Positions 10,257-32,468 of a stretch of 64,000 nucleotides of DNA are shown in pieces. Positions within the stretch are counted from its first letter, which is position 1. Every line of letters begins with the position of its first letter. The notes beneath the pieces are model-generated. The model was not told where the DNA came from and did not search any database. It worked only from the letters and a program-made list of their open reading frames with translations. Origin of the DNA: Enoplosus armatus (taxonomy: Eukaryota > Chordata > Actinopteri > Centrarchiformes > Enoplosidae); assembly GCF_043641665.1 (NCBI RefSeq), contig NC_092182.1:16011456-16075455 (forward strand), given 5' to 3'. The translations under genes and the position numbers were made by a program.

Positions 10257-12197
10257 GCCTGCGTCTGTCCACCTGCTTCAAAGAGTGTGGGCATCAAAGC
10301 CTGGAGGAGCGGCCTCGAGGGCTTAAAGAGGAGAAGACCTGAGTATCAGGAGCTGGAGATGTGAGCAAAGAAAAGTGAAAGGAAAAATGCTACTTTTGAA
10401 TGCAGCTTCGCAGAATTTAAGACAATCAGCTAAATTGTACCACTTCAAATCTTTTTCTCTTTGCACTATTGCCAATCTGCGCTTAATGTAACATTAAAAG
10501 GATAATTCAGAATCCCACAGGACCCCTTTCCAAGAGCAAGCGTGGGAACTGCTCATACATAAGCCTTGGCACCAGGTTCATCGGAACACAGACAGGGGTC
10601 TGGCAAATGCAGGGAAACATGAGAGTGGTGTCCAGCGACTAAAAGTAGCACAGATATTCACAACTCAATCTACCATCCAAAATCTGCATCTACTGTACTG
10701 TACGCTGCCTTTCCATGTGCCCTCTGCGAGGTATTTCTCAATGGAGTTGTGCATGTTGTAGGTGTGCTGATGCTGCTACAACTTTTACTGTAAAACTTGT
10801 GCAACTGAGACAATAAGTTAGAAGCACAAAAATAAACACTACTCCATGCAAAATCTTAACAATATGACAAACTATTGACAAATCTGAGTTTGCAGCCCAT
10901 AGTGAACTTTAGAGCTGCAACGATTAGTCAATTAACCGATTAGTCTAATTTATCTGCAACTTTTTTGATAATTGATTTATCATTTACATACATTTTCAGG
11001 CAAAAATGCCAAACATGCTCCGGTAGCAGCTTCTCAATTTTGAGGATGTGCTGCTTTAATTTTCTGACTTTTTATCGACATCGATATTTAGTTTATTATC
11101 ACATAAGACAAAAGAAGGCAGCAAATCTTTACATTAGAGAATCTGAGACCAGGGGATAGTTGAAAGATATATTCAATTATCAAATAATTGCAGATTTCCT
11201 GATGATCGATTAATCGAATAATTTTTTCAGCCCTAGTGAATCATCAGTCTGATTAAAAGCACCATTATGTTACTGTAAAGACTGTATCCTTTTGTGATAT
11301 AATATTTCTGTTAACTTCCCGAAGAGTAATACACTATTTACTTCATGAATTCACTTTTTATTAAGAGAGTAAACAATAAATGCCAACTTTACGTAGGCTG
11401 ATGGTAATGTCCCAAGGTGTTCGTTCACCATAACGTCTAGCCCTGTGAGGAATGTGCCAAACGCTAATTGCCAACACAGCCTATCAAAACGGCCGCACCG
11501 AAGCAGGAAGTCCGAGTAATTTGAGAAATCTACGTCCCCGTTGAAACGACTTAAAGCCAAACGAAGACGCACGACGTCGTTTCGTCGCTTATAAACTGAT
11601 TTCGGAGCAACACAACAAGCGTCCTGCACTTCTTCTGCAGCCGCAGACCGTCCGCTTAACTCGTCTGTGTTTGGCAGTCAAGTACGGGACTGAATGTACT
11701 TTTTGCATATGGGCGGCAATTGCGACCATAAAAACACATTCTTTTACAGCCTTTAGAGAAGGTGCGTAAAGGCGCTCCTGCAGCGAAGCCGTGAGTTCAA
11801 ACCTTCCCGACTTTGGTTGAATAACTAGCGCGTGTAAAAACGCCAAAACAACAGTCGAGGCCATCTGTGTCTTAAAGCGTAAAGTCGGCGCTCACTACAC
11901 AACATCCCCCTGCTTCCATCACTTGCGCAATCGATCTTAAATGTGTTGGGTTTTGCGGTGATAACAGGTCCGCCGAAGTGGATGAACCGAGTGTCAGCAA
12001 GAGCTGCAAAAAAAACACTTAACCAAGAAGGACAAAGGCGAGGAACACAGGTGCAAGAGCTCTCCTTTCAGACCAGCCTGGACATACAGACAGACAGACA
12101 TGCATTCAGGCTATAGGCTCCATGTTTAGGCTGAGCAGCCTGATCCTGTTCATGCAGGCAGCGCCAAATGCAGCTCCGAGAGCAGAGTTCAACTTAC
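10257..12197 (-). other. hmga2: hmga2 5' region: 5'UTR and first intron
   Basis: This stretch lies between the hmga2 start codon and a candidate upstream non-coding exon. It contains one dispersed repeat (10912-11237) and a CpG-rich block at about 11380-11900. The block holds the palindrome ACGACGTCGT and two overlapping minus-strand frames of about 90 codons that I do not recognise and do not call as genes. I cannot place the acceptor of the first coding exon with certainty; several AG candidates lie at 10265-10345. Confidence 0.4.
10912..11237. repeat. Dispersed teleost repeat with GATTAATCGA ends
   Basis: It begins AGAGCTGCAACGATTAGTCAATTAACCGATTAGT and ends GATCGATTAATCGAATAATTTTTTCAGCCCTAG, so the two ends are imperfect inverted repeats. 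Related sequence lies at about 23003-23275, and a diverged piece near 63170-63350. It is a non-coding mobile-element remnant. Confidence 0.65.
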
Positions 12198-12312
12198 CTT
12201 GAGTCGGTTTGCAGTTTTACCTGGAAGTTCACGCAGTCAGCTCACTTTGTGCTCCTGCACAACTATGAAAATCTTAGTGTATCGACCGTCTCATTGGCTG
12301 AAATGAAAGGGT

Positions 12313-12366
<54 letters not shown>

Positions 12367-12401
12367 CCTCCCTCCCTCGCTCTCTCTCTCTCCTCCTCCT
12401 C
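12198..12401 (-). promoter_or_regulatory. hmga2: Candidate hmga2 promoter and 5' non-coding exon with (TC/GA) tract
   Basis: A strong minus-strand donor (CTCAAG/GTAAGTTG) at 12198 could end a 5'UTR exon. About 95 bases upstream is an inverted CCAAT box (ATTGG on plus at 12293-12297). Directly beyond is a (CT)n run and CCCT repeats at 12316-12401, which read as GA on the hmga2 sense strand. A polymorphic TC repeat near the human HMGA2 promoter is known to affect expression, though there the pyrimidine strand is the sense strand. The start site is not determined. Confidence 0.45.
12316..12401. repeat. (CT)n / (CCCT)n polypyrimidine microsatellite
   Basis: About 22 CT units followed by CCCT repeats and further CT and CCT units, an uninterrupted homopyrimidine stretch except for one G. 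Confidence 0.95.
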
Positions 12402-13056
12402 TAATCGGAAATGTGTGTGATCCCCCCAGACGTCCAGTCACGAATACCCCAGTTGCAGTATAATTGGGGGTTGTAGCTGAGCAGTATGCATTGCATACTT
12501 TCTCTATTAAAGCATGTTTCAAGAAAGAACGAGGGTAGGAGGGTTAAAACAGAGGACCCCGCCCCGAAAAGCTCACCGGACCACCCACTTGTGAGAGGGA
12601 GAGAGAGACGGGCATCAGACAGGAGGGAAGAGTCTGGTTCCGGGGTTCCCAAAGTGGGGTCCGGGGCTGGGAAGTTCCCCACAGAAGAGAGAAAAAAAGT
12701 TACAGTTTGCTTCAGCAGAGATGAAGGTGAGATCAGACTGTCTAGACTGTTTCGAGGTTTCACTTTTCTCTCTCTGTCTACTGTTAGATCCCCACCTACA
12801 GTGTTACAGATAATTCATAACAAAGGACAGAAATATCAAATGGGGTTTCTGAGAACATAGTTAATTTAATCATGCACTACATTAAAGTGAGTAGTGAGAG
12901 AACAGACACATATTTGAGCAAAAGGACAAATTAACTTAATTTTCTTAGGTAGAACATGTAAAAAGTCTATTTATTTATTTATTAGACACTATCTCAAGTC
13001 TTTTATTCGTCTATTCTTTAATTCTGTTATCCTCTAATCATTTATTCTCTTGAGGA

Positions 13057-13089
<33 letters not shown>

Positions 13090-14027
13090 TATTTTTTTGT
13101 TTTATTTTTCAATGTTAATGAAATAAAAGAATACAAGAAAATCACATCCTCCTAGTGTGGACATGTATTTTTGGAGTTAAATCTTTCCACTGTAGTATTT
13201 GTTGCATATCTCTAAGTAGGTTTATGTTTCACATGCTGCCTCCATTTGGCTGAATTATACCCAAAAACCCTTCTTCAAGAGGCAACTTTGTAAATTTGCA
13301 CAAACTGATAAATACAGATGGAAATGTTTGAACCTCAGTGAATACACATTCCAGGGACGGCTAATACTGGACCGCTCATGGAGTCATGTCAGGTGAGCGT
13401 GCTGGCATGAGACCAAAATATAAAGCTTTAAGTTGCAAAGATGAAGTACAGGGCTCCATTTGAGCAGTTTATAGTGTCAGTTACATGATTTTATTCAGAA
13501 ATAATTCACACATACAAATACCCTGTCGAACCTGAGGATTACATTTTGAAAAAAATCCTAATCAAAATTCAAAGACACAAAAGTTGATCTCATTCAGGCT
13601 ACATATAGCTTATTACCATAATACGCATAACACAAAATAACAAAGAAACTCTTTGCATATTTGTGTGGCAGAATTTATTAAACATTTTAGTCGGGCTTTC
13701 CCTGAAGCTCTTAGCAACAGTTGCTGAGAACCAGTAGTCATATATGAATTTGATTAGTCATGCACTATAAATGTTACTAAATGAAAGTGAGCTGAATGAT
13801 GCTGAAATCATAACTGTTAATCTGGATGATTGGCCGTCATTAGTTAGAGGGAACATGTTCTACACTTCAGTCCTAAAGTTCCTATTTCTGCACACACACA
13901 AAAAAAGGTAAAATGTCAAAATGTATCTTCTGATTGTTGAAACAAAAGAAAAAACTGTTGGTGTGAAAATTTCCAAGAGACAGAAATAAAAAGACAAAAT
14001 GGGGAATAAGACACAGAGAGGAGAGGT

Positions 14028-14046
14028 GGGGGGGGGGGGGGGGGGG
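14028..14046. repeat. Poly-G run
   Basis: Nineteen consecutive G residues between the hmga2 5' end and the mst1 3' end. Confidence 0.9.
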
Positions 14047-14343
14047 TTACATGAGAGAGAAATTGTGTGTGAGAGAGAGTTCAGTGGCCTTCTGCAGGCT
14101 GGTGTGTCTGAGATTCGGTTGGACTCTGATCTTGAGGTTTATTTAAGCTGAATTCCGTGGGCTCATCAGGACCGGGTTACAAAAATCCTCCTATAGAACT
14201 AGAAAGAATGTGCAGCGCATACAGTTCTGCATAAGGCACAAAGGCATGTCTTTAGAGGTGGGGGCAGGCATCAAAAGACAGGCAGAGGAGGGGTTTCTTT
14301 AGAGGCTGGGGGCAAAGAAGGTATTTCGGAGCTCCATTCAATG

Positions 14344-14346
<3 letters not shown>

Positions 14347-14411
<65 letters not shown>
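14347..14411. repeat. (GA)n microsatellite
   Basis: An uninterrupted GA run of about 32 units in the intergenic region. Confidence 0.95.
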
Positions 14412-14414
<3 letters not shown>

Positions 14415-14614
14415 GGGAGGCGTACAGTTTTGTGGTAAAGGGTGCATTTCCAGGGGATGTTAGGAACTTAAAATGTGTGCTGTAAACCCCCCACACCTCC
14501 CCTGTTATTGGAAGTTACTTAGCTCCAGTTATTCTCCTCTGAACCTGAGGGGCTGCAATTCGTTTTTATCCCTGCACCCTTTTTAGTTTTTGGTGAATAA
14601 ATAACAAAAATTGC

Positions 14615-14950
14615 CAACACTTTACCTTACGTCCCGATATTTAGCAATTATAAGCAGTAAATAAACATCTAATAAATTGTTTCTAACACACTGTAATGTA
14701 GTTGTAAGCAGATTTAAGTGTTTATTAATGTATTTGTCAAAAACTATAACTCCTTCTGCAGGCGCAGAAAATAAATGAAAATATAGTAAAACACAGTGAT
14801 AATAATATAAAATATGAATTCTTAAAAGAAGTTATAATTGTTGACAAATACTTTACATTAATAAACACTTGCAACTGCTTACAACTACATTACAGTGTGC
14901 TATAAGCCATTTATGTGCTTATAAATGCTACAACCGTACTTACATTTTTA
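14615..14950. repeat. Palindromic repeat (CAACACTTTACCTTA family)
   Basis: The segment around 14690-14752, with core CACTGTAATGTAGTTGTAAG, is inverted at 14830-14903 with high identity. The unit starts near CAACACTTTACCTTACGTCCC. A related start, GGGCAACACTTTACTTTAAG, occurs at 28501, so this is a dispersed family. Non-coding. Confidence 0.65.
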
Positions 14951-15370
14951 TGATAAATCTATGCATTGTTTTGCATCTCGCAGTAAGTGATCAGGTTTTG
15001 GGAATATAAATGTTTTCTCCTTATTCTGTCTGCTGGATTTTGGCTGCGTGCAACAAAAAAATTCATAACTTTAAATGCTTCTGCTGATGCACTTAAAGTT
15101 AGTTGCTCTGGCAGAAAAGATTCACTAAATATAAATGCACATAAAAATGAATTTAAAGCAGATATACTGTAACAAATTACTGCGCTCTCCTTGCATTATT
15201 TACGATATAGTGATGATGTAACTTGCATAATAAAATCTGAAAATAAACTTTGATGAATTCCTGATATTTTTTAATGTAAAAACAGACATCTGAGAAGAAG
15301 GAAAATGTATATAGTTAAATGAATAACTGGTCGTGAGGGCTTTGACAGCGGATTTGATCAGTCTCTGTCT

Positions 15371-27338
<11,968 letters not shown>

Positions 27339-27849
27339 TGTTTGTGGTCTGTTGGAGATGAAGACTTTTATAATACTGGATGGAAGTCTGGGATCTCTTC
27401 TCTCAAGTCCTGTTCTTCTCACTTTGATTTTGGGTGCATCAAACATCTGATCAGATAAAGAAATCTCCCAAAAAGTTCAGTGGGATGTTAGAAATCCACG
27501 CAGAAAAGGCAGAAAACATCAAACACTGACTTGGACACAACCACCCACACTGAACACTGAGCTCTTACTCAAACAGAGGCCTAATCCCCAAAACACAGCC
27601 AATCAATAGGTGTATTAATCATTAATGAAGACTGGCACATCAGTCCGTGTTCATGCCCTTTTTTTCATGATACTCAAATATCCACTTTGACAACAACGAA
27701 CCCGACGATTAAACCAAATATATTCGATATATATTAGAATATTCTGCAGAAACAAAGACATCTGACTTGTGTTTGAAATTGCTGCTAGAATAAAAGTAAT
27801 TCCCTGAACAGACGCTAGACGTCAGTAGAATAATTTCCAGAGTTTTTTT
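27339..27849. promoter_or_regulatory. Divergent region between mst1 and abhd14b
   Basis: mst1 starts on the minus strand at 27338. A candidate abhd14b non-coding exon ends on the plus strand at 27930. This stretch must hold the mst1 5'UTR and promoter and perhaps that of abhd14b. I see no clear TATA box or named element that I can defend. Confidence 0.35.
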
Positions 27850-27930
27850 TTCCTGTTTTCAGGGAGTGAAACGACAGCTGCTTCAACTAAACTGTCCTGC
27901 TTTATTTTGCACGTCAATCATCGGTCCCAG
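27850..27930 (+). other. abhd14b: Candidate 5' non-coding exon of abhd14b
   Basis: A consensus donor (CCCAG/GTAAGAAG) at 27930/27931 follows a short C/T-rich stretch. The abhd14b coding exon begins at an acceptor one base before its ATG (GTTCAG/G ATG), so an upstream non-coding exon is required. This is the best donor nearby. The left boundary is a guess. Confidence 0.4.
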
Positions 27931-28500
27931 GTAAGAAGAGGCGGAGGATTTTCTCCTCGTGTTTGTGATGGAGAGCACAAGTACTGCGCGCGAGCTCCAT
28001 TTTACAAATAAAATGATCTAATGTGGACTTTGATCAGACTGTTGAAGCTGCCAGCTGTGCACAGACTCTTGTTTTACTCTCTAACACTGAACGGGGCGAC
28101 ACGTCTCTGCGTGAGCTGCACTGGACGACAGAATAAAAGTTCATCGTTTAAAGGCGCAGGTAGTGTGGACAAATAAACAGCAGCGTGCAAACGCTGCAGC
28201 ACGACGCGATGCACGTCTTTGTGGAGCAACTTAACGACGTTAAACTTGTTGGAATTGTGCCAGAGAGGTGTGGCTTTAATGTATGAGGCTGTTGTTGTTG
28301 TTTTTTGTTGTTGTTTGGCTTTAACATGCAAAGATGCTCTTCTGAACTAAAACTGAGGGAAACAAACTTCCCAGCAGTCCTCACCGGAAGCTTTTGTTGT
28401 AGCCTATAAGGTACAGTTTGTGGTAACGTTGCCTAACTGTTAACTTTGAATTTAATTTTAATTTAGAGGTACTTATATTTGTAATTTTATATATTCAATA

Positions 28501-28740
28501 GGGCAACACTTTACTTTAAGCCCCGCTGTCATTTATAAACAGTATACAAACATGTTTATAAAGTGCTCAGAGTTTTTACATAAGTAAAAGTAGTAATATC
28601 ACAGTGTAAAAATACTCTGTAACAAGTAAAGTCCTGCTTTCAAAATCTTACTTGGATAAAAGTACAAAAGTATTAGCATCAAAATATACTTAGAGTACCT
28701 AAAATAAAAGTACTCATGAGTAAGTAGAAGTACAGACTGT
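28501..28740. repeat. Dispersed repeats: CAACACTTTACTTTAAG fragment plus AAAGTAC-rich segment
   Basis: 28501-28563 matches the start of the palindromic family at 14615-14950. From about 28575 to 28735 the sequence is dominated by AAAAGTAC, AAGTAAAAGTA and similar motifs, partly mirrored on the other strand. This is a common form of fish dispersed repeat. It ends about 60 bases before the abhd14b coding exon. Confidence 0.5.
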
Positions 28741-28800
28741 GGTCTTGTGTGTTTGATTTGTGTGTGAAGTAAAATGTTTCCTGCTGTGTTTCTGTTCAGG

Positions 28801-31379
28801 ATGTCAGCTGTTAAGATGACAGAGGGGAGTGTGCAGGTGGACGGCTGCAAAGCGCCGCTGTTCTACAGACAAAGTGAACCAGCCACAGGGGAAGTGAGGA
28901 TGTCGGCGTTACTCCTTCACGGCATCCGTTTCTCATCAGAAAACTGGCTCAACATCGGCACTCTGGACACTCTGGCCAAAGCAGGCTGCCGTGCAGTCGC
29001 CATCGACCTGCCAGGTGAGTCTGATGGGAACACCATGGTCCTTTTCACTACTTCACACAAGTCTGGACTACCAACCAGTCAAAGCAGGCAACAGCCCATC
29101 CCACCTTTCCTTTTAGCCTATATTTGTTTACTTTTTGGCAAATTGGCACCATTAAAAGTATGCCAAATTAGCTATTAGCAGTTCCTGTTTACAATGTACT
29201 CATGAATGCACAGACAACTGTCACTTGATTACTTTGGCACTGAAGAAAACTTAGAAACTTGATGATTCTCAGGCAAGTTCTGGAGTTATAATGAGACCGC
29301 ATGCAGCCTGTTACAGTCGCTCCTGTTTGTTTTCTTATTTTTCTTACTTTTCTCCTTTATTCCTTTATGTATAATTTCCCCACGGAGATCAATAAATTAT
29401 TTCTGATTCTGATTCTGAATCTTTTGTCTATGACCTCTAAGTGGATTTAGGGTCGTTTATTTACGACATTGGATATAATGATATCCTTGGGAAATGTGAA
29501 TCACACAGTACTTAAAAATATGTGCATCATGTCTGTGTTGTGAGTTATGACCCCGATAAAGAGTGCTATTTTTGATGCAAATTGGGGCAATCGGGCGCTA
29601 AGGGCTTTAAAGTTCCTTGATTGCCTCCATGAGCTGTGTGTCACAGTAACTGCTGCTGACGGTGTTGTACAACTTCCTGTTGTTTTTAGAACACCTGCAT
29701 GCACTCGTCCCTTTCACCTCATGCAGTATCTTCTCAAGCTTGAGAACATAACTTTGCTCTTGTTCCCCACCTGTTGCCCTCTTCTTCTTCCTCTTCTTCT
29801 TCCCTCTGTTTGTCCACAGGACTCGGCCAGTCTAAGTCTGCCGAGGCTCCGGCAGCGGTTGGAGAACTGGCCCCTGCAGGTTTCCTGAAAGAGGTGTGTG
29901 AGCGGCTGAGCCTGAGCCCGGTGGTGGTGATCAGCCCGTCCCTCAGCGGGATGTACTCCCTCCCATTCCTCCTCCAGCACCAGGCTATGATACGAGCCTA
30001 CATCCCTGTTGCTCCCATCTGCACCGACAAATTCACTGCAGAGCAGTACCAGAGTGTAAAGGTACAGTCTGATGCCTCTCCTTTATATTCCTTTGTAGTT
30101 TCCTGTCCTGCAAAACTTTTTTTTTTTTACAGTATGTGTGCTCTTCATATCCTCTTTAAAGGATAACTTGAGCAACCGTGAATGTCAACCCCATTTTCCA
30201 GCACACCCTTCTCTCCCTTTTAAAAAGAGCCGGTGGATTTTTACATGCGAGCAGATATCATGTGACTTTATACTTTCACAGACGCCACTTGGCTTTCAAC
30301 TATTTCAAAATTAAATTTCTTCGATGGCAAACCAAGTGAAGGTGCATTTATCCATGAAGGAGACGTGTTTGTTACTTAACATCAGCATCTGAGCAAATGC
30401 AAAAAGAGTGAGAGCCTCATGGCTGCTTGATGTTCAGTGATTTGGGGAAAATATCGGAGCAGAAAAGCAGTGACAATGATATCAAAGTGGGCTGCTGATA
30501 GGAAAATAACTAAATACATACAGTAAATTGAACAGGTAATGATAGTAGTTTAAATATAGGGAAAATTACACACATTTCTCCTGCAAGACTTAGTGTTGCA
30601 CTCAGTTGTTCACATGACAAGTGACAGAAATTGTTGTCAAGAATGAAAAAAGAAGGGAAGTTCAAACCCTGGCTTTTTTCTTGCTTCCGTAACGTCACGA
30701 AATTGTCGGACACAGACCCCCCTAATGTGTTTTGAATCTTTGTTTAATGTGTGTCTTGAATGTCCCCCAACTTTATGCAAAAGCTAAACTAAATCGCTGG
30801 AGTAAGACTTTTACTTTGTAATGGAGTATAATTGTATTGGTGTGTTGTGACTTTTATTTAGGTTAATAGGAAGGCTGAATACTTCCTACCTCTGCTGAAT
30901 ATTAAGGTCTGCCTAACTAGTCTGTTCTTACTCTTTTATTCACTTTACTTTTATTCTTATTGACATCTAGACACATAAATAGGTCACACCTAATAAAAAT
31001 AAAAAGCTTACCTCTTATCTTTTTATAAGAGCTGTTTGAATTTTTTAAACTTGAGGTAGAATGCAGGACATCTACAAAATCCCTTTAGCTACGGATTTGA
31101 ATTTAAAAACAAACATATTTTAAGAGGACTCTGGAAATTATTCATTGGAAGGATCTCTCTGTCGTCATGTGGTGTCTTTATGTCCCGTCTCTCCTCCAGG
31201 TCCCGTCGCTGATTGTTTACGGCGATCAGGACACTCAGCTCGGAGAAATGTCACTCGGCAACCTGAGCAATCTGGCCAATCACAGCGTGGTGGTGATGAA
31301 AGGAGCGGGTCACCCCTGTTACCTGGACGACCCGGACACTTGGCACAAAGCTCTCACAGACTTCCTTCATACGCTGTGA
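28801..31379 (+). CDS. abhd14b: Alpha/beta hydrolase domain-containing protein 14B, three coding exons, 211 aa
   Basis: ABHD14B is a small cytosolic/nuclear alpha/beta hydrolase. The human enzyme has been reported to remove acetyl groups from protein lysines, transferring them to CoA. Exons: 28801-29014, 29820-30061 and 31200-31379, giving 636 bases including TGA; human has 210 residues. The first exon is preceded by TTCAG/G. Visible motifs: [13 protein letters not shown] near residue 40 (oxyanion-loop HG), AIDLPGLGQS, the nucleophile elbow [13 protein letters not shown] (Ser112), the acid in IVYGDQD (Asp163) and the histidine in KGAGHPCYL (His190). The whole triad is present, so it should be active. 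The start could instead be the Met at residue 6. It is divergent from mst1 and convergent with cacna2d2. Confidence 0.95.
29015..29819 (+). other. abhd14b: abhd14b intron 1
   Basis: GT-AG intron between codons for LPG and LGQ. Its only recognisable content is a retroelement tail at about 29381-29419 and a CTTCTTCTT-rich polypyrimidine tract before the acceptor. A frame crossing the acceptor is only a read-through of exon 2. Confidence 0.7.
29381..29419 (+). mobile_element. LINE/SINE-type 3' tail fragment
   Basis: CACGGAGATCAATAAATTATT followed by (TCTGAT)-like repeats matches the tails at 26166-26205 and 49333-49373. A 3' truncated retroelement remnant is likely; no coding part is seen nearby. 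Confidence 0.5.
30062..31199 (+). other. abhd14b: abhd14b intron 2
   Basis: GT-AG intron (AAG/GTACAG to CTCCTCCAG/GTC) of 1138 bases. I see no second gene or recognisable named element inside it. Confidence 0.75.
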
Positions 31380-32200
31380 AGCTCATCGCCGTGTGTCGGC
31401 GGAGAGATTCTCAACAATCAGTCACACATAAATGACTCACACATAAACACATTATTCATTCATGAGAATAAGATTTAGGCCACAGACGTCCTCCTGCAGG
31501 ACCTGATTTTAGACTTTTTAAATACTGGAAATCAAGACGTTTCTAATGATGAAGCTCAAACTAGGAAGTAAGACATTTTGAGAAATATGCTTATTCACTT
31601 TGCTGTCGAGAGTTAAATGAGAAGATTGTTGTCTATGTGCTAAATATGAAGCGATTTCTTGTTTTTACACTTTGTTTTGTACAGATTAAACAACTGAGAT
31701 ATAATTTGTTTATTAGTGAGTTATATGCTGCGTCCATGACGTTATTGTAATTACAAGTTACCAACTTGTACCAAGCGTCCACGTCAACATCCTAGTGGTA
31801 TTTACAACTGGGAAACTCTGACATATCTGACTCGTCACTTACTAATGTAGAAGTGCCTGAAAACAAAACAAACATGCACGCCTCACATCAACCAAAGGCC
31901 GTCATTCAATGTAATTAAAACCAAATGAAGCCGTTTCCCTGTTACCAGCCTTAGTGCCAAGCTAAGTTAGCCTGCCGCTGGTGAGAATCATATTTAGCAA
32001 ACTTTACTGTGTGAATACTGTGTTATAATTAATACTTATATACTTTTTTTTAAGTAGATTTTATATTGAATGAAATGAACCTGTGTCTGACTGAAAAAAC
32101 AAAACACCACACGCTGAAATGAAGTGAAAAATATGAACATTATTTAATAACTGATTCTCTGTAATAAACAATTTGAAAATATTTTACAAGGAGTCACAGA
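31380..32200 (+). other. abhd14b: abhd14b 3' untranslated region
   Basis: From the TGA at 31377-31379 to a plus-strand AATAAA at 32163-32168 (TGTAATAAACAATTTG). The distal part holds a partial copy of the palindromic repeat family at about 31565-32005. The exact cleavage site is not known. Confidence 0.5.
31565..32005. repeat. Palindromic MITE-like family, copy 3 (diverged)
   Basis: It shares AGACATTTTGAGAAATATGCTTATTC, CTGTCGAGAGTTAAATGAGAAGATTG and, further on, CGTTTCCCTGTTACCAGCC, GCCAAGCTAAGTTAGCCTGC and CATATTTAGC with the other copies. The right terminal repeat is not clear, and unrelated sequence seems to interrupt the middle. Confidence 0.6.
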
Positions 32201-32468
32201 CACAATATTTTACAAATTTTGCCCTCTTCTTTTTTTTTTTTTTTTTAGCTTCATCTGTACAAAAGAATGGAGCGACATGGACCAGTGCCCAGAAAAGAAG
32301 GAGCTAAATCTTCCACGCACACCGACATTCACACTCACACACGTACAAGAAATAAAACAAACTAAAAAATAAATTTAAAACATTTTGACTTCAGATCTCA
32401 AACTTATCAACAGTGCTGTATTCCTATATATATATTTTTTTTCAAACTTCACTTAAAATTCGGCTGAT

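Larger units (their letters stand above)
12402..15370. other. Intergenic region between hmga2 and mst1
   Basis: No convincing exon is seen. It holds a GC-richer stretch at 12530-12680, a (TA)n run at 13064-13090, a poly-G run at 14028-14046, a (GA)n tract at 14347-14411 and a palindromic repeat at about 14615-14950. The last 100-300 bases should be mst1 3'UTR; a minus-strand ATTAAA at about 15270-15275 is the nearest candidate signal to the stop codon. Confidence 0.5.

Noticed and set aside
11351..11864. Overlapping 91- and 92-codon minus-strand frames as a gene
   Set aside because: No homologous family, no splice sites that join them and no conserved motif; kept only as part of a CpG-rich block finding.
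12401..12860. Two frames of about 120 codons on opposite strands
   Set aside because: They are mutual shadows over a moderately GC-rich block with no splice signals or recognisable domain; probably just promoter-distal sequence.
12316..14411. CRISPR-like or tandem-array structure
   Set aside because: The repeats are plain dinucleotide microsatellites and homopolymers without spacers.
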